Positions 18,556 through 29,662 of a stretch of DNA of 64,000 nucleotides are shown piece by piece. Source of the stretch: Microthyrium microscopicum. Its lineage: Eukaryota; Ascomycota; Dothideomycetes; Microthyriales; Microthyriaceae. The notes beneath the pieces were generated by a model that was not told where the DNA came from, made no database searches, and saw only the letters and a program-made list of their open reading frames with translations. The position numbers and the translations under genes are program-made. The stretch lies in NCBI GenBank assembly GCA_010405405.1, contig MU004242.1:658748-722747 (forward strand). Reading direction: 5' to 3'. Numbering within the stretch: the stretch's first letter is position 1; every line of letters begins with the position of its first letter.

Positions 18556-19353
18556 CTCTGGATACCGCTTTCAAAACCAGCTCTTTTCAGTACTATATGA
18601 GCAAAGCTATGGGCATTTTTATCCTCATTCTTGTTACTACTAGTACGCGGTACACCTGAAAGATTCCTTGAATGGCTTCTTTTCTCGTACATCCTATGCA
18701 TTGGATTGGCGCCAACAAAGCATATGGGCTCGTCTGGTGACGTCCCATCATTGAAGAAACGACTCATGATTTAACGATACCATTTTACGACTGCATTATG
18801 AACGAGTACTCTTTCTATTTCTATTTGCTTTTTATCAGAAGGCTGGGATGTCGACAGCAAGAGGAAGATATTTGAGTAAATGTCTTATTGGCCGATCTTC
18901 CTCTGGCCTCCTTTCGCACCTGAAACTTATTTTTGACTGTTTGATTACTTGGCATATAGACAATTCGCTTGTATCATTGTGGATAGGTGGAAAGCATGAT
19001 AAAAGCTTGTAATTACCTTTTGAATAGCAAAACAGTAGATTCTATTCATGAATTAGATCTCGGCTATAATTTTAGCCAGGACACAAACATTTTTCTTTGC
19101 GAATAGATATTTGGAGATTGAACTCATTCCTGCTAACATTGCACTCAGCAGGACCAAACCGGCGCAGTGAAGAAGGAATAGAGGCTTTTACCTGATTGGC
19201 TGCCAACCATTTGAGACCAAAAGCGGCCTAGCGGGATCGCGCCGAGGTTTGTTTACTGACAACAGGAACTTGTATTTCAATAAACATTCAACTTCTTCGG
19301 ACTTATACTTGCTTCAGTCAACCCTCCACCATAGTCCAAGTTCCTCCTTGACC
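18556..19353. other. Intergenic region, BUB1 promoter
   Basis: About 800 bp. Nothing coding is seen. Near its end (about 19190-19250) lies GATTGGCTGCCAACC followed by a GC-rich stretch ending GGGATCGCGCC, plausible promoter sequence for the checkpoint kinase gene. Confidence 0.4.
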
Positions 19354-22300
19354 ATGGCAGACTGCGATGATATTGTCGACTTTGAGGTCATAGAAACCCA
19401 GAAAGAAAACATACAGTCCATTCCCGGTGGCCGCTCCGCCAAACAACTCTCACAACTCCTCTCGCCAGTCCCATCAACAGGCACAAAACTAGACGACCAA
19501 GTCACTCTCAGTCAATCACAAGAACTCAAACAGACAATTCGGCAAGAATTCGAAAAGGAACTCGAAAATGTCGACGACGCTGACGACCCGCTCGAAATCT
19601 ACGATCGCTACATCAAATGGAGCATGTCCGCATACCCCTCTGCGCAAGCAACCAGCGAATCTGGCCTCCTACCGCTCGTCGAACGCGCCACGAAATCATT
19701 CCTCTCCAGCAGCATGTACAAAAACGACCCGCGCTACCTGAAGATCTGGCTCCTCTACATCCGCTTGTTCAGCGACTCACCGCGCGAGACATATGCCTTC
19801 TTGGCTAAGCACAGCATCGGCGAGAGTTTGGCGCTATTCTACGAGGAATATGCTGCCTGGCTTGAGGCGCAAGGCCGATGGGCTCAGGCTGAAGAGGTAT
19901 TTGCCAATGGAGTCGACAATGAGGCGCGGCCAAAAGAGCGCCTGCTCAGAAAATACGCCGAATTTCAACAGCGGAGAGAGACCAAGGCAGCTAATGACGG
20001 GCCTACAAGCCCAGCACTGCCGCGCATGCGACCGGCATTGGCAAAGAAGTCGGACCCTTTCGTAGCTGGCGAAGAGGATCCTCAGGCAGCTGATCGAGCT
20101 GCGTCACAGGTCAAGGCTGCGCGCTCCACCAAACCTGGCAAATCGAAGTTGGCTGTCTTTGCTGACGGCGAGGGCAGTCCAGAGGCCTCAGGCTCAGGAG
20201 CCTCGTGTAGTGGGCCAGGCTGGGAGAGTATTGGATCCATCGCAGATCGCAAGAAGGAGAATTCACATGAGGCCAAGCCTTGGGCTGGCGAGAAACTGGA
20301 TGGTGGCAAGAAATTGGCTGGGCCAAAGATGATGGTCTTCAAAGACACGGTAAGTGATGACAATCCCATCACCGCCCCTAAATCTTACAGATACAGGACT
20401 AATTGGAATCGTCCTTTATGTATACAGTCATTAGGCAATCTTTCAAATGAGAACATGTCCCTACAGAACGCGAAACCTGGTCTTGAACGAATTACAATTG
20501 ATGCAAAGGGTAGAAAGCAATACGTGTTTGCGGATCTCGAGTCTGTGTATCCGAATGGGGCTGGTGGGGAGAAGGAAGAATTCTGCTTTGAAGAACTGCG
20601 AGCTAGACGGCGAGGATTGCTGCACAAAGACTGGGGTATTAAAACAGCAAGCAGTAGCAAGCGTTCTCAAAAGAGCGCTGATGCTAACGCGACTTGTCAA
20701 CTTGACTTGCCAAAACCAGAGCCCAAGCAGCAAGAGATTGCGCCCCTGATTGATTTTTCTGACGAGAATAACGAGAACAACGAAAACAAAACTCCCGGCG
20801 ATATTCCCACTACAGTTCCTCTCAAATTAGACTCGCCAGTTCGCGTGAGCAAAAAGTCCAAGAAAGAGGACAAAGCCAACCGCACTCGAAAGATCAAAAT
20901 AGAGCAAGTTGAAATCAAGGGCGAGACACAAACAGGCAAGTTTGTCAACAGGAACTATGTGCAATCGCTGACTTGTATAGTACAACTTAACCTCGATTCT
21001 CCATCAGGTCCAACCAAAGTGCGACGCAAGAGACCTGAAGCTACGATGACGATATGCACTAAAGAAGCAATGAACGAAGTGTATGATATCTTTAACCAAA
21101 CTCTCAGCGCCGCGGGGGCTATCACAACCGAACAAGAACAAGAAGATACGGATAATTTCACTGGCGACTACACTAGCGCAAGTGAGAGCACTGGCACAGG
21201 CCATTTATCTGTTGGAGCCAGTGAGTATGGTGATGATACGATGGCGGATTTCACTACTTCATCTAGAGTCGACACGGACGCCGAGTCGGTCACAGGCCAG
21301 ATGACCGTCGACAGTGAGTTCTCCGAGTATTCGGTCGCCAGTACGTCTGCGATCGTGGAAGTCGATGAAGATGACGAGGATCTGTCAGTGGTGGAAGTAC
21401 CGTCTCATGGGCTGGTGAGTGAACAAAGCACATCCCAAGCACAGGAGCAATACCCTGAGGAAGAAATGGAAACCCCTACATCGCCCACTGGAGGAAATGC
21501 AACAGACTACTTTGACAACGGTGGGCAAGGAGACGTGATGGTCCCCATGCCATACCGCACAGGTAAAGCAGCAGGTCGATTACCTTTCATGACCCCTATT
21601 GTGGAGAAGACTGAATCGTCCCTTGGTGCTATTACCGCCGGTGGTGAAAAGACCTTTGCAAGCATGAAAACCCCTTCTCGTCAAAATCACATTGGGACTA
21701 TGCCAGAGATTGAAGATGATGAGACGGGTCCGCTAAGTAGTCCCTTTCAGGAAAGCTTCGAGAACAAGGAGAATGACAATGGAAAGATTCCTCAGCCGGC
21801 TTTGACGAGACTTGTTGGACGAACAAAGCAGCCGCTTGAAGAGTCTAAAAGCCACGCGGTCGCCACACTTAAGGAAACCGAGAGAGACGCGATGAAGAAG
21901 GGCCCGATCATATTGGATGCCCAGTGCAATCCGATTGATACGAATATCCGGAATACGGTTATAAGTCAACTCCGGCCTAGCCTCAATACTTATACGGGCT
22001 TTTTTGACTCGAGAGGATCCTCTGCAGGTCAGGGACCGGAGATTCGCAAGTATACTAAGACGTCAGCAAAACGCGAGACGACTTCTTCACCACCGACACT
22101 CGACTTTAACGGGTGCAAGCGCACATACACCATCAGACGGGAACTCGGCCGCGGTGCCTTCGCTCCCGTCTACCTAGCAGACAGTGAGCTTAGGGAAGAA
22201 GAGGATCATCATGACTTCGGGGTCCAACGCCAAGAACAGGAGGTGATCAAGATGGAAGATCCGCCAACATCGTGGGAGTTTTACATCATCCGACAAGCGA

Positions 22301-23139
22301 AGCGGCGGCTTGGGGTTGCACGCCCATCCGAATCAATCGTAGAAGTCCATGAAATGCACCTCTTCGATGACGAATGCTATCTAATCGAAGAATACCGCAA
22401 CCAAGGGACCCTCCTAGATGCCATCAACATATCCCGCGCCGAATCCAACGGCGGCGCCATGGACGAGCAATTAGCCATGTTCTTCACAGTCGAACTCTTC
22501 CGCACAGTCGAAGCTCTACACAGCAAAGGCATAATACACGGAGACATCAAGCCAGACAACATGCTTATCCGCCTTGACAACTCCTCCAGTATCGACACAG
22601 CGTGGTCGCCCCAATACAGCGGCAATGGCAACGGTGGCTGGTCAGATAAAGGACTACTCCTAATCGACTTTGGCCGAGGCATAGATATGCGCGTGTTCAA
22701 ACCAGATGTGCAATTCATAGCCGACTGGAAGACGAGCGAGGCTGACTGTGCTGAGATGCGCGAGATGCGGCCTTGGACATTCCAGGTCGACTACCATGGC
22801 CTCGCAGGCGTCATCCACAGCTTGCTATTCGGAAAGTACATGGAGACCGTCGCAGAACGAGGAGCAAGTCTAGGTGCTGGAGCGACAAAGACCTATCGTA
22901 TTCGAGAGGGGCTCAAACGGTACTGGCAGACTGAATTATGGGCGGAGAGCTTTGATGTGTTGCTCAATCCTTTGATGCATCTCGAGGGCGAAGAGGGACG
23001 CAAATTGCCGATGGTGAATAGCTTGCGTGGCCCAAGGGAGAAAATGGAGACGTACCTTGAGAGCAACAGCGAAAAGGGAGTGGGTCTAAAGGGGCTTTTG
23101 CGCAGACTCGAGTCGGGTCTTCGAGAAAAGCGGAAGTAG
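19354..23139 (+). CDS. BUB1: Spindle checkpoint kinase BUB1/MAD3 (MadBub type)
   Basis: Serine/threonine kinase of the mitotic checkpoint at kinetochores. The start is taken at MADCDDIVDF (ACCATGG context), although the frame is open 35 codons further up. The N-terminus has a KEN motif (QKENIQS) before the MAD3/BUB1 TPR region (DPLEIYDRYIKW to FQQRRE). Two more KEN sequences occur (KKENSHEAKPW and NKENDNGK), so one protein may serve both Mad3 and Bub1 roles. The C-terminal kinase looks active: glycine loop ELGRGAFAPVYLA, Lys in VIKMED, catalytic loop HGDIKPDNML, and DFG in LLIDFGRG. Two in-frame introns are likely: 20350-20427 (78 bp) and 20936-20980 (45 bp, GC-AG). Spliced length is about 1220 aa. 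Confidence 0.95.
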   Translation: MADCDDIVDFEVIETQKENIQSIPGGRSAKQLSQLLSPVPSTGTKLDDQVTLSQSQELKQTIRQEFEKELENVDDADDPLEIYDRYIKWSMSAYPSAQATSESGLLPLVERATKSFLSSSMYKNDPRYLKIWLLYIRLFSDSPRETYAFLAKHSIGESLALFYEEYAAWLEAQGRWAQAEEVFANGVDNEARPKERLLRKYAEFQQRRETKAANDGPTSPALPRMRPALAKKSDPFVAGEEDPQAADRAASQVKAARSTKPGKSKLAVFADGEGSPEASGSGASCSGPGWESIGSIADRKKENSHEAKPWAGEKLDGGKKLAGPKMMVFKDTVSDDNPITAPKSYRYRTNWNRPLCIQSLGNLSNENMSLQNAKPGLERITIDAKGRKQYVFADLESVYPNGAGGEKEEFCFEELRARRRGLLHKDWGIKTASSSKRSQKSADANATCQLDLPKPEPKQQEIAPLIDFSDENNENNENKTPGDIPTTVPLKLDSPVRVSKKSKKEDKANRTRKIKIEQVEIKGETQTGKFVNRNYVQSLTCIVQLNLDSPSGPTKVRRKRPEATMTICTKEAMNEVYDIFNQTLSAAGAITTEQEQEDTDNFTGDYTSASESTGTGHLSVGASEYGDDTMADFTTSSRVDTDAESVTGQMTVDSEFSEYSVASTSAIVEVDEDDEDLSVVEVPSHGLVSEQSTSQAQEQYPEEEMETPTSPTGGNATDYFDNGGQGDVMVPMPYRTGKAAGRLPFMTPIVEKTESSLGAITAGGEKTFASMKTPSRQNHIGTMPEIEDDETGPLSSPFQESFENKENDNGKIPQPALTRLVGRTKQPLEESKSHAVATLKETERDAMKKGPIILDAQCNPIDTNIRNTVISQLRPSLNTYTGFFDSRGSSAGQGPEIRKYTKTSAKRETTSSPPTLDFNGCKRTYTIRRELGRGAFAPVYLADSELREEEDHHDFGVQRQEQEVIKMEDPPTSWEFYIIRQAKRRLGVARPSESIVEVHEMHLFDDECYLIEEYRNQGTLLDAINISRAESNGGAMDEQLAMFFTVELFRTVEALHSKGIIHGDIKPDNMLIRLDNSSSIDTAWSPQYSGNGNGGWSDKGLLLIDFGRGIDMRVFKPDVQFIADWKTSEADCAEMREMRPWTFQVDYHGLAGVIHSLLFGKYMETVAERGASLGAGATKTYRIREGLKRYWQTELWAESFDVLLNPLMHLEGEEGRKLPMVNSLRGPREKMETYLESNSEKGVGLKGLLRRLESGLREKRK

Positions 23140-24388
23140 ATGGCCGGGGACGTGGTCAATTTGCACTCTGGTGTTCTTTGTTTTTTTGTGCATGATACCT
23201 CTTTGTTGGAAGGCGTTGGTTTAGCAGCTAGACACGCTGATTATCTAATTTCAGAGATATATATTTTACTACCTACTTATGGCAACATGAAGTATGCATG
23301 TTGATTTATGATCTCGATGCACTGCCGCCTCGAAATTGAAACTTAAGACCTGCGTTTTGACCATACGCCGAGTCTTCAGTTGGTGACTGACACAAAAAGA
23401 AGCCACGGTATTATCACTCTATGAAATAGAATCTCGCCTGTCCATCTCGATGGTCTACATGGTGTTGATCTTGTTGTTGATCTTTTTGATAAGAAGCTGG
23501 GGAAGGTGCAGTCCGTGCCCCTATCGCAGCTTCCAACTTCCCTGTACTCCCGGAGCTTTTTTTTTTGATCCTCCTCACACTTCACCAACTCTCCTGTTTG
23601 TTCCTTGATGGATTGTTCATTGTTCGTTGTTCACTGAAGATTGATTGTTCATTGCTGTCCCCGGTACCCGGCTTCTATTGTTTCGTTGCCTCATCGCTTG
23701 GTTGCCAGCAAGCGATTTGTACGGCCTCAAAATTTCTGGAGCCGCAGTTTGTCATCTTTGGTTTGAGCCAGATGTAAATCTACCAAATCTATTGCTTTAA
23801 CGGCGTGTCAGTATATTTCCCGACCATATCTCTGGGCACTTTCTCATCACATTTCTAGTGGTTCCTTCCTTTGGGCTTCTGTTACATCTGGTAGAGATTG
23901 CTCTGATCTCAGAAGTGTCATCTTGAATAGTCTCTCAGATCCTCTATTGACAACTTCTATTGTCACCATTGTCGACCTTTTTGATTATTCGAATCCTCAT
24001 CCACCAACGTCCGCCATTGATCATCGCATTTATTTTATTGAACGCAAACATTACTCTATCCATTCTAACATTCATTTCTCCAATGACTTTCATTCACGAT
24101 CTGCTGTATTGTCTCGCTCCCCACGCATTATTGGACATCTAGGAACTGCCCACACATAAATATCAAGTCGAGGACACTGAGCCGTTGGATTTAAAGTCTA
24201 CTAGAGACATGTACGCAAGTGAGTAACCACTTTCTGCTTGTCATTACGCTTCGTCTGTCTTTGTCAATTCTATCCTACACAAAGTTTTCCAACCCATATA
24301 CTGTCTCTCCTTGTACTTCATCTGCTTGCGATATATCCGCTTGCCCAACATGTGCTTCTTTCGCTTTCGCGATTCTGCTCCTCCCTCT
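23140..24388. other. Intergenic region with CT-rich leader and possible upstream exon
   Basis: No separate gene is recognised. The stretch from about 23800 is CT-rich and reads as a 5' leader of the next gene. An ATG at 24208 (M-Y-A) followed by GTGAGT, with an acceptor at about 24282, would splice in frame onto the downstream gene, so the true start of that gene could lie here. Confidence 0.4.
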
Positions 24389-26384
24389 ATGGGAGCTCCT
24401 CCGACTCCTCCTCGCGATCAATCTGTCAAGAAACGCACTTACTCAAGCTTTGTAGCGGGCGATCTAGTCGTTGGCCGTCATGACCCGAAAGCAGAACGAG
24501 ATTCCCCTAGACGTCCTACTCCAGTAGTGTTCCCTGATCCAGCACATATTCCAGAGTTCGAACCAGTGACCTGGACAAACGAAAACAAACCAAACTTCTA
24601 CGATCTTCGCATGAAATGGAACCACCCTGCAGGCATAAGATCATTGGAACCCAAGATCTTTGAGGAACTCAACATCACTCTAGAGCCAGCTTGCGATGTA
24701 CCCGATTTCTTACATTCAAACGATGCTCTGAAATTATGCATGCCTCCACTGCAATGGGCCATGACAGCACCGACAGCAGAGCAAAGAAAGGAAGTTTGCG
24801 ATCCAATTCTGAGCCGTCCAATTCCCGGTGGACCTGTCCGACAAAGAAAATTGCCTAATGGGCGTGGCTGGCCCACTCGAGGCGATTTCTGGGATAGACT
24901 TCAACAGCTGAACTATCCGAATGTTGATGGATTTCGCGCATTCGCTCGTATTCCGAACGCAGCGGGTGATCCACCACCTCGACTCACTCATGCTCGTCCA
25001 TTCTACGAACATTTGGATTCCATGGTGCAATACTGGGATACTTCTCTTGACGAGTATTTGAAGCCCACAACGCCCCCGCCAGAAGCTAAGACCGACGAAG
25101 AGAAAGAGGCTGGCCAGAAAGCCGATGGTAACGCAGAACACAAGGACGGTGATGGAGGAAACGAGAATGAGCCTCGGAAGCGCACCAAGTTGTCACCAAA
25201 GAGATTATCGAAAGCTGAATATGACCCAGCAGCATCAAATGTAATAATACCGTCCCAAGGTCTTCCAATTTCCGCTAAACCTCAGAACATCGCACCTTCA
25301 ACTCGTCGCCAACAAGCTCGCGCACCAGACACCCCAGCAGGAAAATATCGTGGATGGCGCATCGACTGCGGTGCTCGCATGCCTAACAATACCCGCGATC
25401 ACATCACCAAAGCCATCCTCGAAGTCGCCCTCTGGCCATTCGGCTACCAAGTAGATGCCATCGATCGTGCCCCAGCCCGCCTCGCTCTTCAAAACTGTCG
25501 CATCCCCGTCCCCATCTCCCGTCAAGTCTGGCGTCCTTCCACCGACAGACTCGAAGCGCGCGGCGGGATCGTCTACGGACCAGCAATGGCGACAAGTGTC
25601 CGCGCAGTAACCTGCTTTGACCAGCGCGTTGGCGCAGAAGAGGTGGACTTGCTGAGAGAAGTCGGTGCCCTCTTGTGTCTAGCGCAGGAACGATATCGCC
25701 AAGGTCGCACAGAAGTAATTGCCGGCGAGGGCAAATGGTGGTATAAGAAGCCACGATTTGGCGGCCTGCCGTATCAAGTGCCAGGCGAGTATGTTTTTCT
25801 TCCAGCAGATCCTCGCGGATACCAGATCCATGACAGCTCGGTTGAGGAAGCACAAGTGAGCGCCAACGTCATCCAGGAACGACGTGTCCTTGGCTACACG
25901 GCTCGCAAGGAGAAGGAGAAGGCGCGACATCGTGAGGAGTTGCCGGGTGATATGAACGCTAAACAGCGCGCAATTTACTCGTACAAGAAGTTCAGTCCTG
26001 CATCGCCGACTTGGGACGCCAAAGTCAAGTATACCGCCATTGGTAAGGAGAAGGAGTCTGACTGGGACGATGTAAGTGCAAATCACTCCCATTAATTAAC
26101 ACCCGCCCTTTTCACCCGTCACAAACTGACCATACCCCCAGGTCTTCCTCGTATCCGCCCTTAACCACCACATCTCCATCCTCAAACTCCACGTGCACAA
26201 AGCATACGTCCACTTTGTAGAGACCGGAGAAATGCCAACGTCGACAGTGCCCGCGGACTGGTGTCAGCCAATCGTACAGCGCACTCAATGGCTAGATCTT
26301 ATCAAGCCTGAAGAGCGCTCCAAGGCTTTCTATGCTCTCTGGTCTATTGGTGGCTATTTGACGCGGCCTGGTGCAATCGTTTAG
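24389..26384 (+). CDS. Unknown protein, about 641 aa
   Basis: Two exons: 24389-26071 and 26142-26384; the 70-bp intron has GTAAGT and CCCCAG and joins DWDD to VFLVSALNHHI. The start is uncertain: ATGs at 24350 and 24389 are in frame, and a spliced start further up is possible. I do not recognise the family. The sequence is fairly polar, with an acidic, charged linker (TDEEKEAGQKADGNAEHKDG) near residue 235. A compact region from about residue 320 carries KYRGWRIDCGARMP, WPFGYQVDAIDRAPARLALQNC and RQVWRPSTDRLEARGG. No signal peptide or membrane segment is seen beyond doubt. It probably is a conserved ascomycete protein, by its long uninterrupted coding character. Confidence 0.8.
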
Positions 26385-27077
26385 ACCAGGTCTGGCCTTA
26401 ATTTTATGCTTGTTTTCTGGATCAGCTATTTCACTGTATTGCATATGAGGCGTTCTGGGTTAGACAGCGCATGGGATTACACTCCGCAGATAGCGAATTT
26501 ATTCTTCATATAGATTGTTGAGTGCCGACCATTACACAGATGGATGGCATTGTTGCACTGATGGGACTTATCATTTTGGTATCGTTTACAATCTAGTCAC
26601 GATCACCGATACCATCGCAGAGACTTTACCGACGTCAAGAAATATCATTCCCAGTCCCAAAGGACTCAATCCCAAGATCAGCTAGACTTCTCTTGTACGG
26701 TTCAAGCTAGCTACCTAAGGGCACCAAAGGAAAGTCCCCGCGCAAGCGTCCAGTCCAAACATATACCATACCGATCCGTCTAAAGGAAAACAAGGAGTAG
26801 AGCCCACTTGGAGATGTTGAAAGTTCTCCCAACGCCGACGCTGTATGAAGATCACCGCCTTATTTTTATGTAGCCGTGAGGTCCACAAAAAGCGCGATCT
26901 AAAGTTATTCAATGTTGAATCATTGATGAAAAAGTAACGGTTTTTCCGTTCTTTTGGGGTATCGTTGAGGTAATTTTAACATTATCGAAATTGATGATGT
27001 TTGTGAAAAAATGAGGTTGAAAGTTTTCATGAGCAACATTGCAAAGCAGATGCGAAACTGGTTAAAGTATAGCGTTT
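26385..27077. other. Convergent intergenic region
   Basis: About 690 bp between the 3' ends of the unknown protein gene and the SAM synthetase gene. I see no gene or repeat here. Confidence 0.5.
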
Positions 27078-28732
27078 CTATAGCTTGAGGGTCTTTGGCT
27101 TCTCCCATGAGAAGTTCTGGTTAGTGAAATGACCGTTCTTGGCTGTTTGGAAGTAGATCGGCTTGGCCAAATCAAGCTCTTGAACGATAACACCTGGTCG
27201 CATGTCAAAGTTCTTCTTGATGATTTCGACGAGCTCGTCGGAGGACTTGTCGCTGGTGCCATATGTATCGACATAGAGGGAAAGTGGCTCGGCGACACCA
27301 ATGGCGTAGGAGAGTTGAACCAATGCACGGCGGGCAAGTTTGGCGTGGACGAGGGATTTGGCGATCCAGCGGGCGAGGTAGGCGGCTGATCGATCAACTT
27401 TGCTGTAATCTTTGCCGGAGAAGGCTCCACCACCGTGAGCACCCCAGCCGCCATAGGTATCGACTATGATCTTGCGGCCTGTGAGACCGGCGTCACCTTG
27501 TGGACCACCAATGATGAAAAGACCGGAAGGTTGGATCTAGCCAAACCATATTAGCAGTGAGCCCAGGTAGAGGAGATTTGTGAACATACATGGTAGACGG
27601 TCTTGTCGCTCAACATGTTGGCTGGGATATTCTTCTTGATAATCTTTTCCAAGATCTCTTTGCGGAGTTCTTCAGTTGTAATGTCCTCACTGTGTTGAGC
27701 AGAGATGACGACTGTGTTCACTGTCTTTGGAACGACCGCACCGTTATCATGCTGGGGCCTGTTAGTTAAGCCGATTGAGCGCGGCAAACAGAAATACCTC
27801 ATATTCTATTGTGACTTGAGTCTTGGTGTCTGGTCGCAACCAGGGGAGTGAGCCGTCGCGTCGTGCGGCAGACATGGCAGCGTTGAGCTTGTGTGCGTAG
27901 ATGACGGTCAATGGGAGTAATTCTGGGGTTTCATCGGTAGCATAACCGAACATGATACCTTGGTCACCGGCGCCAAGGTCCTCGAGAGCCTTCTCGTAAT
28001 GTAGACCTACATCCCGTTAGAGTTCAGTTATTGATACAGCAATTGGACAATTGTACCTTGAGCAATATCTGGGGATTGTTGCTCGATGGCAACTAGAACG
28101 TTGCAAGTCTTGTAATCAAAACCCTTGTCGGAGCTGTCATAACCAATGTCCTTGATGGCATCACGGATGACTTTTTGATAATCCAGGCGGGCCTTGGTTG
28201 TGATTTCGCCAAAGACCTACGAATGTCAGCCGGGGAATAGAAGGATTGTGAACCAAATGTAGGACAATCCATTGAGGACATTATGATTGATTTACATCGT
28301 CCATCGTTTGGCAGTGAGACTCACCATAATCATACCGGTCTTGGTGGCAGTTTCGCAAGCGACCTTGGAGAGAGGGTCCTAAAGAGTGTCAGTCAGGAAA
28401 ATCGCCAATAGCTAGACCAAGACATGGCATGCTCCCATCAACGTTGTTGGCCACCATTGCACTTCATAAAGAGAGTGCACTTTCTTTCCCGTTTTGCCTA
28501 ATTGACCGTCCCTCGGTTCACGCATTCGTGGTAAAGAAAGTCACTCATATACTGGATGGTGGCCAACAAAGCAGTTGAGAGCATCTCAAGTCCTTTGTCC
28601 AATTGTTTAGGTATAACATACCTCTGCGAGGCAAGCATCGAGAATGGCATCAGAGACTTGGTCGGCAATTTTATCTGGGTGGCCTTCACCGACAGACTCG
28701 GATGTGAAGAGGAAAGTACCGGTAGCAGGCAT
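27078..28732 (-). CDS. S-adenosylmethionine synthetase
   Basis: Makes S-adenosylmethionine from methionine and ATP in the cytosol, the methyl donor for most cellular methylation. Six exons: 28732-28622, 28378-28325, 28216-28057, 28006-27798, 27751-27590, 27536-27078, giving 384 aa, the usual length. Motifs are intact: GHPDKIADQ near residue 17, [11 protein letters not shown] in exon 4, and [19 protein letters not shown] in exon 6. All junctions keep frame. The first intron is 243 bp, much longer than the others (about 45-110 bp), and contains a long imperfect inverted repeat described separately. Upstream sequence from 28733 is the promoter. Confidence 0.97.
28445..28568 (-). other. Long hairpin inside intron 1 of the SAM synthetase gene
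   Basis: A perfect 13-base inverted repeat (TGTTGGCCACCAT at 28445-28457; ATGGTGGCCAACA at 28556-28568) encloses a second stem: 28473-28487 pairs with 28533-28546 over 14 base pairs with a single bulged C. Inside that, ACCG-TCCCT-CGGT (about 28504-28516) can form a small terminal stem. The whole reads as one elongated RNA hairpin of about 124 nt in the pre-mRNA. It may be a regulatory structure or a small inverted-repeat element in the intron. I see no convincing target duplication. Confidence 0.7.
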
Positions 28733-29662
28733 TTTGGGCGACTGTGGAGGGAATTGAGGGGTATGTTCGGGTGATGGGAGGATTGGAGGGTGAGAGGAGG
28801 ATTTGGTATGGTATGCGGTAGGTGGTAGGGTGTATAGAGAGGGAGAAAAGGTGGTGTATGCGGTATGTTTAGGGAATTGTTGGAGATTTTAAGTGATGTG
28901 AAAGAAATGAGACGATTTCCGTGTTTGGTGGGGAATATCTGGGATGTGAGAGAAAAGGTACCATTGCGACATCGGGCTACTTTTTCGCGACAATGCCCTT
29001 TCTTTCTGTTTTTTCTTGACTTTCTACGTAAGAAACTCTATAATTTCAACAATTCCAAGACTTTTACTCAAGTTGACGCCATCTTTATCAAAATATAGCT
29101 CTTCGTACTGATATCGATACTGTCTTTGGCTCCAACCCTTGTCAACCTATCATTATTACGCTTGGAGAGTAGTTGCTTCAAGATTGGTCTTATAGTGTTC
29201 AATGACAGAGCATAGAGCGTTGGAGATACCAATCGAATTGTTTCCCTGAATTAGTAGGGCACATATGAAGAAGACACGATACAAGTCACAGGCAGCCAAA
29301 CTGCGGGTTTGAAAGCATTTAGGGATTGAAACCATCATGTCTCCTGGTAAACTTGACTAGGCCACGTTGCTTGATCCAATCTTATGCCCATCATTCACCG
29401 CAAAGTCACATAGAAACCAGAAAACTCCTCTTTGTAGTTGAGATTGGCGCAACTGAAAGCCATCATATGCGTTAATAAAGATTTCTAGATAAACCAATGT
29501 TGCGTGAAAACCATCCATCATACGCCAAACTCGAGTTGAGATGGGAATCATTATAAAAATATCGTTCATGTTTTCGTACATCATACACAAATGAAAAGAC
29601 AATGGCTAGACAGGGAAATATGCAGAACGTTTTTCCTCTTCACACCACGAACCAAGCCTGAA
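28733..29662. other. Intergenic region, SAM synthetase promoter side
   Basis: About 930 bp between the SAM synthetase start and the 3' end of the next minus-strand gene. The part next to the start is CT-rich on the minus strand (28740-28860). I see no gene in it. Confidence 0.45.

Noticed and set aside
28445-28568. Bacterial-type SAM riboswitch in the SAM synthetase intron
   Set aside because: No SAM-I/II/III aptamer core is visible; only a hairpin. Kept as an undefined RNA structure.
28445-28568. Intron-encoded snoRNA
   Set aside because: No convincing C/D boxes or H/ACA boxes on the minus strand.
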